Assembly (NCBI RefSeq): GCF_020991275.1
Contig: NZ_JAJLQY010000006.1
Coordinates: 310,001-374,000, forward strand
Reading direction: 5' to 3'
DNA: 64,000 bases
DNA from: Actinocorallia sp. API 0066
Lineage (GTDB): Bacteria > Actinomycetota > Actinomycetes > Streptosporangiales > Streptosporangiaceae
The notes beneath the pieces are model-generated. The model ran no database searches and was not told the DNA's origin. It was given only the letters and a program-made list of their open reading frames with translations. Every line of letters begins with the position of its first letter. Positions within the stretch are counted from its first letter, which is position 1. Positions 1 through 8,788 of the stretch are shown here, in pieces. The translations under genes and the position numbers were made by a program.

Positions 1-747
1 TGCTGGGACGCCCTCGCCGACGCCGGGATCGCCGACCGGGTCGTGCCGGTCACCTACATGAACTCCTCGGCCGACATCAAGGGGTTCGTGGGCAGGCGCG
101 GCGGTGTGGTGTGCACCTCCTCGAACGCCAAGCGGGCCCTGGACTGGGCCTTCGCGCGGGGCGAGCAGGTCCTGTTCCTGCCCGACCAGCACCTCGGCCG
201 CAACACCGCGGTGCTGGAGATGGGCATGACGCTGGAGGACTGCGTCGTCTACAACCCGCGCCGCCCGAACGGCGGGCTGACCGTCGAGCAGCTCCGGAAC
301 GCGAAGATGATCCTTTGGCAGGGGCACTGCTCGGTGCACGGGCGGTTCACCCGGGCGTCGGTGGAGGAGGTCCGCGCGCGGGTGCCGGGCGTCAACGTGC
401 TGGTGCACCCCGAGTGCCGCCACGACGTCGTGACGGGCGCGGACTACGTCGGCTCGACCGAGTACATCATCAGGGCGCTGGAGGCCGCCGAGCCCGGCAG
501 CGCCTGGGCCATCGGGACCGAACTGAACCTCGTCAAGCGGCTGGCGAACGCACACCCGGACAAGAACGTGATGTTCCTGGACAAGGCCGTGTGCTTCTGC
601 TCGACCATGAACCGGATCGACCTGCCCCACCTGGTGTGGGCGCTGGAGTCGCTGGTCCGGGGCGAGGTGCCCAACCAGATCACGGTGGACGCCGACACCG
701 CCCACTACGCCCGCGTCGCCCTCGACCAGATGCTAGCCCTGCCGTAG
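1..747 (+). CDS. nadA: Quinolinate synthase NadA, 5' end missing
   Basis: NadA condenses iminoaspartate with dihydroxyacetone phosphate to give quinolinate, the precursor of NAD, using a 4Fe-4S cluster. The reading frame is open from the first base of the window, so the start lies outside; 248 residues are visible. Family hallmarks are VTYMNSSAD, VVCTSSNA, PDQHLGRNTA, HPEC and FCSTMNRI; the cysteines in the VVC, PEC and FCS motifs fit the three cluster ligands. A strong hairpin follows the stop codon. An NrtR-type regulator, a family that often controls nad genes, lies near the other end of the window, but no nadA promoter is visible to test that link. Confidence 0.95.
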   Translation, partial: CWDALADAGIADRVVPVTYMNSSADIKGFVGRRGGVVCTSSNAKRALDWAFARGEQVLFLPDQHLGRNTAVLEMGMTLEDCVVYNPRRPNGGLTVEQLRNAKMILWQGHCSVHGRFTRASVEEVRARVPGVNVLVHPECRHDVVTGADYVGSTEYIIRALEAAEPGSAWAIGTELNLVKRLANAHPDKNVMFLDKAVCFCSTMNRIDLPHLVWALESLVRGEVPNQITVDADTAHYARVALDQMLALP

Positions 748-761
748 TAACACGCACCTTT

Positions 762-787
762 GATCCGGGACCGTGCGGTCCCGGATC
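762..787. terminator. Intrinsic terminator-like hairpin after nadA
   Basis: A perfect 12-bp inverted repeat (GATCCGGGACCG / CGGTCCCGGATC) separated by two bases lies 15 bases after the nadA stop and before the convergent pspAA gene. It may serve both strands. There is no long T run, as is usual for actinomycete terminators. Confidence 0.7.
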
Positions 788-852
788 GGGTGCGCCGGGG
801 ATCACGCGTATGACGCCCGTGTCCCCCTCCCGGACGACGCCGGTCTCCCGGG

Positions 853-1131
853 TCAGTCCGGGATGAGGCCGGAGTCGCCGAGCATGTTCCTGACGTCGTC
901 GATGTGCGCGTCGGCGGGCGGCAGGATGAAGTCCGACGGCTCAAGGCTGTCGTCGGGCAGCGGGCTGCCCGCCTCGCGGACGCTTTCGAGCAGGGCGGCC
1001 AGCGCGTCCCGGAAGGCCGCGTCGTCCGCCCGCTCGATCGTCGCCTCCAGGGCGTCGTCCAGTTTGTTCAGCTCGGGCAGCGCGCTCTCGTCGAGCTCGA
1101 TCTGCCCCTCGCCCATGATCCGGACGATCAT
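853..1131 (-). CDS. PspA-associated protein PspAA
   Basis: Small 92-residue acidic protein beginning MIVRIMGEGQ, the typical opening of the PspAA domain found next to PspA in actinobacteria. It is encoded three bases downstream of pspA on the same strand, so the two are almost certainly co-transcribed. Its role is unknown beyond association with the PspA membrane-stress system. No membrane segment or catalytic motif is visible. The family call rests on the opening residues, length and neighbour. Confidence 0.8.
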   Translation of the reverse strand: MIVRIMGEGQIELDESALPELNKLDDALEATIERADDAAFRDALAALLESVREAGSPLPDDSLEPSDFILPPADAHIDDVRNMLGDSGLIPD

Positions 1132-1134
1132 CGC

Positions 1135-1923
1135 TCAGCCCCCCTGCTGCGGCCTCTGGTCGTGCGGCTGCTGCTGCCCCTGCGGCGCCTGCTGGGCGCC
1201 CGGGTCGAGCTGCTTGGGCGCACCGCCCTGGCCCAGCTCGGCCTTGAGCCGCTCCAGCTCCAACTCCACACCGGTGCTGGACCCGACCCTGTCGAGTTCG
1301 GCCTGGATGTCGTCGCGCGGGCCGCTGAAGTCGTCGAGCGCGCCCGACGCCAGCAGCTCGTCGATCGCCCCGGCGCGGGCCTGGAGCTGCGCGGTGCGGT
1401 CCTCGGCGCGCTGGACCGCGAGGCCCACGTCGCCCATCTCCTCGGAGATGCCGCTGAACGCCTCGTTGATCCTGGTCTGCGCCTCGGCGGCGGTGTAGGT
1501 GGCCTTGATCGTCTCCTTCCGGGTGCGGAAGGCGTCGACCTTGGCCTGGAGCCGCTGGGCCGCCAGGACCAGCTTCTCCTCCTCGCCCTGCAACTGCTGG
1601 TACTGCACCCGCAGGTCGCTCAGCTGGGAGTCGAGGCCCGCACGGCGCTCCAGCGCCGACCGCGCGAGGTCCTCACGGCCCAGTTGCAGCGCCTTGCGGC
1701 CCTGCTCGGTCAGTTTGTTGTGCTCTCCTTCGATCCGCGAGATCTGGAGCTCCAGGCGCTTGCGGGAGGTCGCCACGTCGGCCACGCCCCGCCTCACCTT
1801 CTGGAGCATCTCCACCTGGCGCTGGTAGGAGTAGTCCAGGGTCTCCCGCGGATCCTCCAGTTGGTCCAACGCCCTGTTGGCCTTGGATCTGAAGATCATC
1901 GACATTCGCTTCATCACGCTCAT
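1135..1923 (-). CDS. pspA: PspA/IM30 family envelope-stress protein
   Basis: A 262-residue protein of the PspA/IM30 (Vipp1, ESCRT-III-like) family, which polymerises on the inner face of the cytoplasmic membrane and protects it under stress. It opens with the amphipathic segment MKRMSMIFRSKANRALDQLE and the conserved DPRETLDYSYQRQ, followed by long coiled coil (about residues 25-220) rich in Lys, Glu, Arg and Gln. The C-terminus is a Gln/Pro-rich tail. It is followed after three bases by pspAA. The divergent neighbour encodes a DUF3043 membrane protein. Some actinobacteria regulate pspA with a linked clgR/pspM set; none is seen here. Confidence 0.93.
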   Translation of the reverse strand: MSVMKRMSMIFRSKANRALDQLEDPRETLDYSYQRQVEMLQKVRRGVADVATSRKRLELQISRIEGEHNKLTEQGRKALQLGREDLARSALERRAGLDSQLSDLRVQYQQLQGEEEKLVLAAQRLQAKVDAFRTRKETIKATYTAAEAQTRINEAFSGISEEMGDVGLAVQRAEDRTAQLQARAGAIDELLASGALDDFSGPRDDIQAELDRVGSSTGVELELERLKAELGQGGAPKQLDPGAQQAPQGQQQPHDQRPQQGG

Positions 1924-2039
1924 CGCGCGCGGACGTCCCTTCGTGATACGGGTCGGGCTCCCTCTTCACCCTACGCTTTCGACGCTCGGGGGATCTACGA
2001 GGTTCCTCACCGGTATCGACATCAAATATCCTTCGTTCT

Positions 2040-2627
2040 GTGTTCCGACGTGGCGGTGCAACCCCGCAGACCCCCGAGACGGCCGAAGACCTCCCTACGA
2101 AGGAGGGCGGCAAGGGCCGTCCCACGCCCAAGCGCGCGGAGGCCGAGAAGAGCCGCCGCAACCAGCGCGTGGTGGCGCCCAAGGACCGTAAAGAGGCGTA
2201 CAAGCAGGTGCGCGAACGGCAGGCCCGCGACCGCGCCAAGGTCCGCGAGGGCATGGCCAGGGGCGACGAGAAGTACCTGCCCAAGCGCGACCAGGGCCCC
2301 GTCCGGGCGTTCGCCCGCGACTACGTGGACTCGCGCCGCACGGTCGGCTCCTACCTCATGCTGATCATGTTCGTGGTGGTCATGGCGAGCTTTGTGCCGC
2401 ACCCCGCCACCCAGGTGTTCTTTGTGCTGGTTCCGCCGGTCCTGCTGGCCGTGGTGCTCACCGAGAGCCTGCTGCTGTCCCAGTCGGTCAAGCGGATCGC
2501 CAGGGAGCGGTTCCCGGACGAGGCCGTCAAGGGCGTCGGCCTGTACGCGGCGTCCAGGTCGCTGCAGATCCGGCGGCTGCGGCTGCCGAACCCGCGCCGC
2601 AAGCCGGGCGAGAAGCACCTGGTCTGA
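2040..2627 (+). CDS. DUF3043 domain membrane protein
   Basis: A 195-residue protein with a GTG start. The first half (to about residue 90) is highly charged, rich in Lys, Arg and Glu, and is presumably cytoplasmic. Two hydrophobic segments follow at about residues 103-120 and 125-145, then a basic tail with LRLPNPRRKPG. This layout matches the DUF3043 family, which is widespread in actinomycetes and has no known function. It is divergent from pspA, with about 115 bases between the two starts. Confidence 0.8.
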   Translation: MFRRGGATPQTPETAEDLPTKEGGKGRPTPKRAEAEKSRRNQRVVAPKDRKEAYKQVRERQARDRAKVREGMARGDEKYLPKRDQGPVRAFARDYVDSRRTVGSYLMLIMFVVVMASFVPHPATQVFFVLVPPVLLAVVLTESLLLSQSVKRIARERFPDEAVKGVGLYAASRSLQIRRLRLPNPRRKPGEKHLV

Positions 2628-2657
2628 GCGGGTTTCGGGCGTCCTAGGATCGGGATC

Positions 2658-3659
2658 ATGGAATTCCGCAACCTGGGCCACAGCGGCCTGAAGATCTCCG
2701 AGATCGCCTACGGCAACTGGATCACACACGGCTCCCAGGTCGAGGAGGACGCGGCGCGCGCCTGCGTCGCCGCCGCCCTCGACGCGGGGATCACCACGTT
2801 CGACACCGCCGACGTCTACGCCGGGACCCGCGCGGAGGAGGTGCTCGGCCGGGCGCTGAAGGGCGTCCGGCGTGAGTCGCTGGAGATCTTCACCAAGGTC
2901 TACTGGCCGACCGGTTCAGGACCGAACGACAGGGGCCTGTCCCGCAAGCACGTCATGGAGTCGATCAACGGCTCCCTGCGCCGTCTGGGCACCGACTACG
3001 TGGACCTGTACCAGGCGCACAGGTTCGACCACGAGACGCCGCTGGAAGAGACCGTGCGCGCCTTCGAGGACGTCGTCCGGCAGGGCAAGGCGCTGTACGT
3101 CGGGGTCTCGGAGTGGCGCGCCGAGGAGATCGAGGCGGCGCTGCGGATCGCCGACGAGCGCGGCTTCGACCGGATCATCTCCAACCAGCCGCAGTACTCG
3201 ATGCTGCACCGCGTCATCGAGGCCGAGGTCGTGCCTCTGTCCGAGCGCGAGGGAATCGGCCAGATCGTCTGGTCGCCGATCGCCCAGGGCGTCCTCACCG
3301 GCAAGTACCTGCCGGGGCAGGCGCCGCCCGCCGGATCACGCGCGACCGACGACAAGGGCGGCGCCGACATGGTCCGCGCCTGGATGCGCGACGAGGTGCT
3401 GGAGCGGGTGCGGCGGCTGCGGCCGATCGCGGACAAGGCGGGGCTGTCCATGGCTCAGCTCGCCGTCGCGTGGGTGCTGCAGAACCCGAACGTGTCCGCC
3501 GCGATCATCGGGGCGTCCCGGCCCGAGCAGGTCCACGACAACGTCAAGGCCGCGGGCGTCAAGCTGGCGCCCGAGCTGCTCGCCGAGATCGACGCGGTGC
3601 TGGGCGACGCCGTCGTACGGGACCCGGCCCTCACCCAGTCGCCGAAGCCGCGGCCCTAG
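2658..3659 (+). CDS. Aldo/keto reductase (Kv-beta-like)
   Basis: A 333-residue NADPH-dependent oxidoreductase of the aldo/keto reductase superfamily, closest by motif to the voltage-gated potassium channel beta-subunit group. Catalytic-tetrad candidates are Asp and Tyr in FDTADVYAG, Lys in FTKVYW and His in YQAHRFD. The cofactor-binding C-terminus has IIGASRPEQVHDN. The length matches the family. The start follows a GGATCGGG element. The substrate cannot be inferred. The 3' end overlaps the convergent small gene by four bases. Confidence 0.9.
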   Translation: MEFRNLGHSGLKISEIAYGNWITHGSQVEEDAARACVAAALDAGITTFDTADVYAGTRAEEVLGRALKGVRRESLEIFTKVYWPTGSGPNDRGLSRKHVMESINGSLRRLGTDYVDLYQAHRFDHETPLEETVRAFEDVVRQGKALYVGVSEWRAEEIEAALRIADERGFDRIISNQPQYSMLHRVIEAEVVPLSEREGIGQIVWSPIAQGVLTGKYLPGQAPPAGSRATDDKGGADMVRAWMRDEVLERVRRLRPIADKAGLSMAQLAVAWVLQNPNVSAAIIGASRPEQVHDNVKAAGVKLAPELLAEIDAVLGDAVVRDPALTQSPKPRP

Positions 3660-3877
3660 TCGAGCGCCAGTCTCAGCGGGCCGTACACCGTGCGGTCGTC
3701 GTCCAGCAGCCAGACCTGGGCGACGCCCGCCTCGGCGAGGACCCGCCAGTGCTCGCCGAGCCAGCTCTCGGCGTCGCTCTGCGTGCTCTGGTATTCGGGC
3801 TGCTCCTGCACGTCAGGGAGCCCGGTGGTCGGGACCACCGTTCCGTCGGCCTTCTCGTACCGCCAGCTCCACGCCAT
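3656..3877 (-). CDS. Small conserved hypothetical protein
   Basis: A 73-residue acidic protein starting MAWSWRYEKADGT; a GTG two codons upstream (at 3883) is an alternative start. It has several Trp residues (SWLGEHWRVL, QVWLLDDD), no membrane segment and no cofactor motif. I believe similar short proteins occur in other actinomycetes, but I know no function. It converges on the aldo/keto reductase gene with a four-base overlap and is divergent from cobU. Confidence 0.6.
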   Translation of the reverse strand: MAWSWRYEKADGTVVPTTGLPDVQEQPEYQSTQSDAESWLGEHWRVLAEAGVAQVWLLDDDRTVYGPLRLALD

Positions 3878-3973
3878 CTGCACCGCGCTCCCCTCGACCG
3901 ACTACCGCCCCTGCCACGGCCCCGCGCCGGGTTCGGTGAGCCCGGCGGACGGCCGCCCCGCGATCATAGTCGG

Positions 3974-4900
3974 GTGCGCATCGAGATCGAGGGAGACGCC
4001 TCCGCCGGGGGCTGGCCCGTGCCGGACTGCGGGTGCGCGTCGTGCGGGTCGGCCGCCGCCGCGCCGCACGCCGCGTTCCGGGTCCGGGTGGACGGGGTGC
4101 CGCTGGACCGGCTGGAGGCGGCGCCGGTTCCGGGCGGGTGCGAGGTGCGGGCGCCGTCGGGGGCGCTGCTGCTGTGCGCGGCGCCCGGCGGCCTGCCCGA
4201 GCCCGTCTCAGACAGTACTTTCGCGGCGGTCCTGCTGGACCTGCTCGCCGATCCGTTCCATCTCGGGGCCCTGCGCGCGCGGGGGGCCGTCGGAGCGGGG
4301 ACGGCCGTCTACGCGGTGCACGTGGACCACCGGGTGCGGAACGAGGCGGAGCTGGCGCGGCGGCTGGAGTTCTGGCGTCGTCCGCCTACCGGGCGGACCC
4401 TTCTGCTGGGCGGCTCACGGTCGGGCAAGTCGGCGGAGGCGGAGCTGCGGCTTTCCGGGCATCCACGGGTGACGTACGTGGCGACGGGGCCCGTCGCGGA
4501 CTCCGATCCGGACTGGGCGCGCCGGGTGGGGGCGCACCGTGAGCGGCGTCCCGCGCACTGGGGGACGCTGGAGACTACGGATCTCGTCTCGCTGCTCTCG
4601 AAGGAGCGTGACGCGCTTCTGATCGACGGCCTGGGAACCTGGCTCGCCGCCACGATGGACACGGCGGGGGCCTGGGACTCGCCCGAGGCGGCGCTCCCCC
4701 ACCTGGACGCGCTCGTCTCCGCCTGGCGGGCCACGCGGGCGACCGTCGTGGCCGTCACCGACGAGGTCGGCCTCTCGCTCGTCCCCGAGACCCGCTCCGG
4801 GCGCCTGTTCCGCGATCTGCTCGGCGCGCTCAACCAGCGGCTGGCCGACGCCTCCGAGTCCGTCGCCCTCGTCGTCGCGGGCCGCGTCCTGCCGCTCTGA
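3974..4900 (+). CDS. cobU: CobU (adenosylcobinamide kinase/guanylyltransferase) fused to a metallo-beta-lactamase-like remnant
   Basis: The C-terminal half (residues about 140-308) is CobU, which phosphorylates adenosylcobinamide and transfers GMP from GTP in cobalamin synthesis. It shows the P-loop LLLGGSRSGKSAE (about 146-153), the guanylyl-acceptor region GAHRERRP and a DEVG motif. The first 138 residues resemble the shortened metallo-beta-lactamase module fused to CobU in some Streptomyces: a PDCGCASC cysteine motif (C19, C21, C24) and a late AVHVDHR, but no HxHxDH active site. A GTG start at 3974 gives 308 residues. The frame is open further upstream, but that part looks like shadow sequence. 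cobS follows 40 bases later. Confidence 0.88.
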   Translation: MRIEIEGDASAGGWPVPDCGCASCGSAAAAPHAAFRVRVDGVPLDRLEAAPVPGGCEVRAPSGALLLCAAPGGLPEPVSDSTFAAVLLDLLADPFHLGALRARGAVGAGTAVYAVHVDHRVRNEAELARRLEFWRRPPTGRTLLLGGSRSGKSAEAELRLSGHPRVTYVATGPVADSDPDWARRVGAHRERRPAHWGTLETTDLVSLLSKERDALLIDGLGTWLAATMDTAGAWDSPEAALPHLDALVSAWRATRATVVAVTDEVGLSLVPETRSGRLFRDLLGALNQRLADASESVALVVAGRVLPL

Positions 4901-4940
4901 CCCCGGCGGGCGGGCGGCGGGAGGAGTAGGGTCGGCCGAC

Positions 4941-5708
4941 GTGGGGATTCCTGGAGGGTTGCGGCTTTCGTTCGGGCTGCTCAGCGTGGTCCCGGTGCGG
5001 TACTCGCGGGCCGGGCGGGCGGAGTTCGGCGCGGCGATGCGGTGGGCGCCCGTCGTCGGGCTCGCGGTCGGGGTCGTCCAGGGCGCGGTGTTCTGGGGGC
5101 TGGACGCGTTGGGGGCGGGCGGTCTGGTCGCGGCGGTGCTCGCGGTCGGGCTGGGCGCGGCGCTGACGCGCGGGCTGCACTGGGACGGGCTCGCCGACGT
5201 CGCCGACGGGCTCGGCAGCGGACGGCCCGCCGAGACCGCCCTGGAGATCATGAAGAAGTCCGACATCGGGCCGTTCGGGGTGCTCGCCCTGGTGTTCACG
5301 GCGCTCGTCCAGGTGGCGGCGGTCGCCTCGCTCGCCGAACCGGCGCTCGCGCTCGTCGTCGCCGCCGTCGCCGGGCGCGTCGCGATCGTGCGGGCCTGCG
5401 CGCTCGACGTGCCCGCGGCCCGGCCCGACGGGCTCGGCTCGATGGTCGCCGGGACCGTCCCGCGCGGTCCGGGCACCGTGCTGACCGCCCTGCTGCTCGG
5501 CGGCGCCGGACTCGCCGCGCTCGCCTGGACCGGATCGCCGCGCGCGGCGCTGCCCTACGCGCTCGCGCCGCTCGCGGGACTCCTCCTCGCCGGGCTGTTC
5601 CGGCGCCACCTCGTCCGCAGGTTCGGCGGGATCACCGGCGACGTGCTCGGCGCGCTGTGCGAGGGCACGGTCGCGGTGTGCCTCGTGGCCCTCACGCTGG
5701 GTCGCTGA
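4941..5708 (+). CDS. cobS: Adenosylcobinamide-GDP ribazoletransferase CobS
   Basis: A 255-residue integral membrane enzyme that joins adenosylcobinamide-GDP to alpha-ribazole to give adenosylcobalamin (or its phosphate). Family marks are LRLSFGLLSVVPVR at the start, the catalytic TRGLHWDGLADVADGLG motif (about residues 74-92) with its Asp residues, and MKKSDIGPFGV. Several Ala/Leu/Val-rich membrane segments follow. It uses GTG at 4941 and sits directly after cobU, forming a two-gene nucleotide-loop assembly unit; cobT is not in view. Confidence 0.95.
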   Translation: MGIPGGLRLSFGLLSVVPVRYSRAGRAEFGAAMRWAPVVGLAVGVVQGAVFWGLDALGAGGLVAAVLAVGLGAALTRGLHWDGLADVADGLGSGRPAETALEIMKKSDIGPFGVLALVFTALVQVAAVASLAEPALALVVAAVAGRVAIVRACALDVPAARPDGLGSMVAGTVPRGPGTVLTALLLGGAGLAALAWTGSPRAALPYALAPLAGLLLAGLFRRHLVRRFGGITGDVLGALCEGTVAVCLVALTLGR

Positions 5709-5772
5709 GGTGGGCGCGGCGCTTGATCGAAACGGGGAAAACAGGTGCGGGGGGCGAGTAAGGTCGAGAGGC

Positions 5773-7242
5773 GTGACGACGAATCTCAAGCTCACCCAGA
5801 ACGATCCCGCCTCCCTCGACGTCGACGCCGTCGTCGTCGGCGTCCTGCCAGGTCCCTCCCTCGCGCCCGGCGCCGAGGCTGTGGACACGGCGCTCGGCGG
5901 GCGTCTGGTCGAGGCGCTCAAGGCCGTCGGCGCCACCGGCAAGGCCGGTGAGGTGCACAAGCTGCCGACACTGGGCGCGCTGCCCGCGCCCGTCGTCGTC
6001 GCGGCCGGCCTGGGCGCGGACCCCACCGCCGAGACGCTGCGCCGCGCCGCCGGAGCCGCCGTGCGCGCGCTGGCGGGCAAGGGCACCGCGGCGCTGGCAC
6101 TGCCCGCCGCCGACGCCGACGCGGCCGCCGCGGTGGCCACCGGCGCCCTGCTGGGCAACTACGCTTTCGGCCGCTACCGGACGGGCGAGCAGCCCGAGAC
6201 CGTCGGCGAACTCCTCGTCGCCGCGCCCGCCGAGACGCAGGCGCGGGTGGCGGAGGAGGCCGTCGTCGCCGAGGCCGTCACCCTCGTCCGCGACCTGGTG
6301 AACACGCCGCCGTCGCACCTGTCCCCCGAGGACCTCGCCGACGTCGCCGACCGGGTCGCCAAGGCCACCGGCCTGGACGTCGAGATCCTCGACGAGAAGG
6401 CGCTCGTGGACGGCGGCTACGGCGGCATCGCGGGCGTCGGGCAGGGCTCGGTGAACCCGCCCCGGCTGGTCCGGCTCTCCTACACCCACCCCGAGGCCGA
6501 CAAGAACGTCGTGTTCGTCGGCAAGGGCATCACCTTCGACACCGGCGGCATCTCCATCAAGCCCGCCGAGGGCATGGACTGGATGAAGTCCGACATGGGC
6601 GGCGCGGGCGCCGTCCTCGGGGCGCTCCAGGCCATCGCCACGCTCAAGCCCAAGGTCAACGTCATCGGCTACCTGACCATCGCGGAGAACATGCCGTCCG
6701 GCACCGCGCAGCGGCCCTCCGACGTCATCACCATCTACGGCGGCAAGACCGTCGAGGTCCTCAACACCGACGCCGAAGGCCGCCTCGTCATGGCCGACGC
6801 GCTCGCCCGCTCCGCCGAGGACTCCCCCCACCTGCTCGTGGACGTCGCCACCCTCACCGGCGCGGCCCTCGTCGCGCTCGGCGTGCGCACCACCGGCGTC
6901 ATGGCCAACGACGACGAGGTGCGCGAGAAGGTCGTCGCGGCCGCCGAGTCCGTCGGCGAGCAGTCCTGGGGCATGCCGCTGCCCGACGAGCTGCGCAAGG
7001 GCCTGGACTCGCCCGTCGCCGACATCGCCAACATCTCCGGCGACCGCTGGGGCGGCATGCTCACCGCCGGGATCTTCCTCAAGGAATTCGTGCCCGACGG
7101 GGTGCGTTGGGCCCATCTGGACATCGCCGGGCCCGCCTTCAACAAGGGCGAGCCCTACGGCTACACGCCCAAGGGCGGCACGGGGGCCGCGACCCGGACC
7201 CTCGTCCGCCTCGCCCGGGAGGTGGCGGACGGGAACCTGTGA
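5773..7242 (+). CDS. pepA: Leucyl aminopeptidase (M17)
   Basis: A 489-residue cytosolic M17 metallopeptidase that removes N-terminal residues from peptides. The C-terminal catalytic domain has VGKGITFDTGGISIKP, the metal-binding MKSDMGGAGAV and the signature NTDAEGRLVMAD. The N-terminal domain (about 1-170) is the usual variable M17 module. The GTG at 5773 (VTTNLKLT) is chosen because actinomycete homologues begin this way; the longer frame lacks a good ribosome site. It lies upstream of lpd in the same order as in Streptomyces. Confidence 0.95.
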   Translation: MTTNLKLTQNDPASLDVDAVVVGVLPGPSLAPGAEAVDTALGGRLVEALKAVGATGKAGEVHKLPTLGALPAPVVVAAGLGADPTAETLRRAAGAAVRALAGKGTAALALPAADADAAAAVATGALLGNYAFGRYRTGEQPETVGELLVAAPAETQARVAEEAVVAEAVTLVRDLVNTPPSHLSPEDLADVADRVAKATGLDVEILDEKALVDGGYGGIAGVGQGSVNPPRLVRLSYTHPEADKNVVFVGKGITFDTGGISIKPAEGMDWMKSDMGGAGAVLGALQAIATLKPKVNVIGYLTIAENMPSGTAQRPSDVITIYGGKTVEVLNTDAEGRLVMADALARSAEDSPHLLVDVATLTGAALVALGVRTTGVMANDDEVREKVVAAAESVGEQSWGMPLPDELRKGLDSPVADIANISGDRWGGMLTAGIFLKEFVPDGVRWAHLDIAGPAFNKGEPYGYTPKGGTGAATRTLVRLAREVADGNL

Positions 7243-7365
7243 CCCGTCTCATGCACCGCCGGGACCTACCGGTCAGTACAAGTGAAAAGATTGTCCTACC
7301 TGGCACTTCTCGGCTCGGCTACACCCCGCCGGGTGATCAGTGTGGATCGGAATAAGGAGCATCCA

Positions 7366-8745
7366 GTGGCGAACAAGGGCCCGTACGACCTCGTCGTACT
7401 CGGAGGCGGGAGCGGGGGCTACGCCGCGGCGCTACGCGCGTCCGAGCTGGGCATGCGCGTCGCCTTGATCGAGAAGGACTCCGTCCTCGGAGGCACCTGC
7501 CTGAACCGGGGTTGCATCCCCACCAAGGCGCTGCTGCACGCCGCCGAGGTCGCCGACGAGATCAACGAGGCGAAGAACTACGGCATCAAGGCGACGTTCG
7601 AGGGCATCGACGTCGAAGGCGTCCAGGGCTACAAGAACAAGATCGTCTCCACCACGGTCAAGGGCCTCACCGGGCTGATCAAGTCCAAGGGCATCGAGAT
7701 CGTCAACGGGCTCGGCCGCCTGGCCTCGCCGACCACCGTCGCGGTCGGCGACGACCTCTACGAGGGCGCGCACCTCCTGCTCGCCACCGGCTCGTACCCC
7801 AAGTCGCTGCCCGGCCTGGAGATCGACGGCGACCGCGTCATCTCCAGCGACCACGCCCTGGAACTCGACCGGGTGCCGTCGTCCGTCGTCATCCTGGGCG
7901 GCGGCGTCATCGGCGTCGAGTTCGCCTCGGTGTGGCGCTCGTTCGGCGCCGAGGTCACCATCGTCGAGGCGCTCCCGCACCTGCTGCCGCTGGAGGAGGA
8001 GACCTCCTCCAAGCGCCTGGAGCGGGCCTTCCGCAAGCGCGGCATCAAGTTCGAGATCGGCGTGCGCTTCGCGGGCGCCAAGACCACCGACACCGGCGTC
8101 ACCGTCAGCCTGGAGAACGGCAAGACCATCGACGCCGAGCTGCTGCTCGTCGCCGTGGGCCGCGGGCCGGTCTCGGACGGCCTGGGCTTCGAGGAGACGG
8201 GCGTCCGGCTGGACCGCGGCTTCGTCGTCGTCGACGAGTACTGCCGCACCTCGGTCCCGACCATCTCCGCCGTCGGCGACCTCATCCCGACCCTCCAGCT
8301 CGCGCACGTCGGCTTCGCCGAGGGCATCCTCGTCGCCGAGCGGCTGGCCGGCCTCAACCCGACACCCATCGACTACGACGGCGTCCCCCGCATCACCTAC
8401 TCCAACCCCGAGGTGGCCTCCGTCGGCATCACCTCCGCCAAGGCGCGCGAACTCGGGCTGGAGATCAAGGAGATCACCTACGACCTCGCGGGCAACCCCA
8501 AGAGCAAGATCCTGGGCACCCAGGGCGAGGTCAAGATGATCGCCGAGGTGGACGGCCCGATCCTGGGCGTGCACATGGTCGGTGCGAGAATCGGGGAGCT
8601 GGTCACCGAGGGCCAGTTGCTCTACAACTGGGAAGCCCTGCCCTCCGAGGTCGCGCAGCTCATCCACGCGCACCCGACCCAGTCCGAGGCCGTCGGCGAG
8701 GCGGCGCTCGCGCTCGCCGGCAAGCCCCTGCACGTCCACGGCTGA
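7366..8745 (+). CDS. lpdA: Dihydrolipoyl dehydrogenase (E3)
   Basis: A 459-residue FAD enzyme that reoxidises dihydrolipoyl groups of 2-oxoacid dehydrogenase complexes with NAD+. It shows the FAD-binding [13 protein letters not shown], the redox disulfide [15 protein letters not shown], the NAD-binding [11 protein letters not shown] and the C-terminal catalytic [13 protein letters not shown] at 7366 is preceded by AAGGAG and removes a non-homologous extension. It is followed after 43 bases by the E2 gene, so the two probably form an operon. Confidence 0.96.
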   Translation: MANKGPYDLVVLGGGSGGYAAALRASELGMRVALIEKDSVLGGTCLNRGCIPTKALLHAAEVADEINEAKNYGIKATFEGIDVEGVQGYKNKIVSTTVKGLTGLIKSKGIEIVNGLGRLASPTTVAVGDDLYEGAHLLLATGSYPKSLPGLEIDGDRVISSDHALELDRVPSSVVILGGGVIGVEFASVWRSFGAEVTIVEALPHLLPLEEETSSKRLERAFRKRGIKFEIGVRFAGAKTTDTGVTVSLENGKTIDAELLLVAVGRGPVSDGLGFEETGVRLDRGFVVVDEYCRTSVPTISAVGDLIPTLQLAHVGFAEGILVAERLAGLNPTPIDYDGVPRITYSNPEVASVGITSAKARELGLEIKEITYDLAGNPKSKILGTQGEVKMIAEVDGPILGVHMVGARIGELVTEGQLLYNWEALPSEVAQLIHAHPTQSEAVGEAALALAGKPLHVHG

Positions 8746-8788
8746 ACCCAGCCCACGAAGCAGTTCGATAGAGGAGTCGCTGAGAACC

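Noticed and set aside
904-2364. Long plus-strand frame opposite pspA and pspAA
   Set aside because: Its composition (Arg, Leu, Gly, Val, Asp) is that of the antisense of GC-rich coding sequence; the minus-strand genes have clear families.
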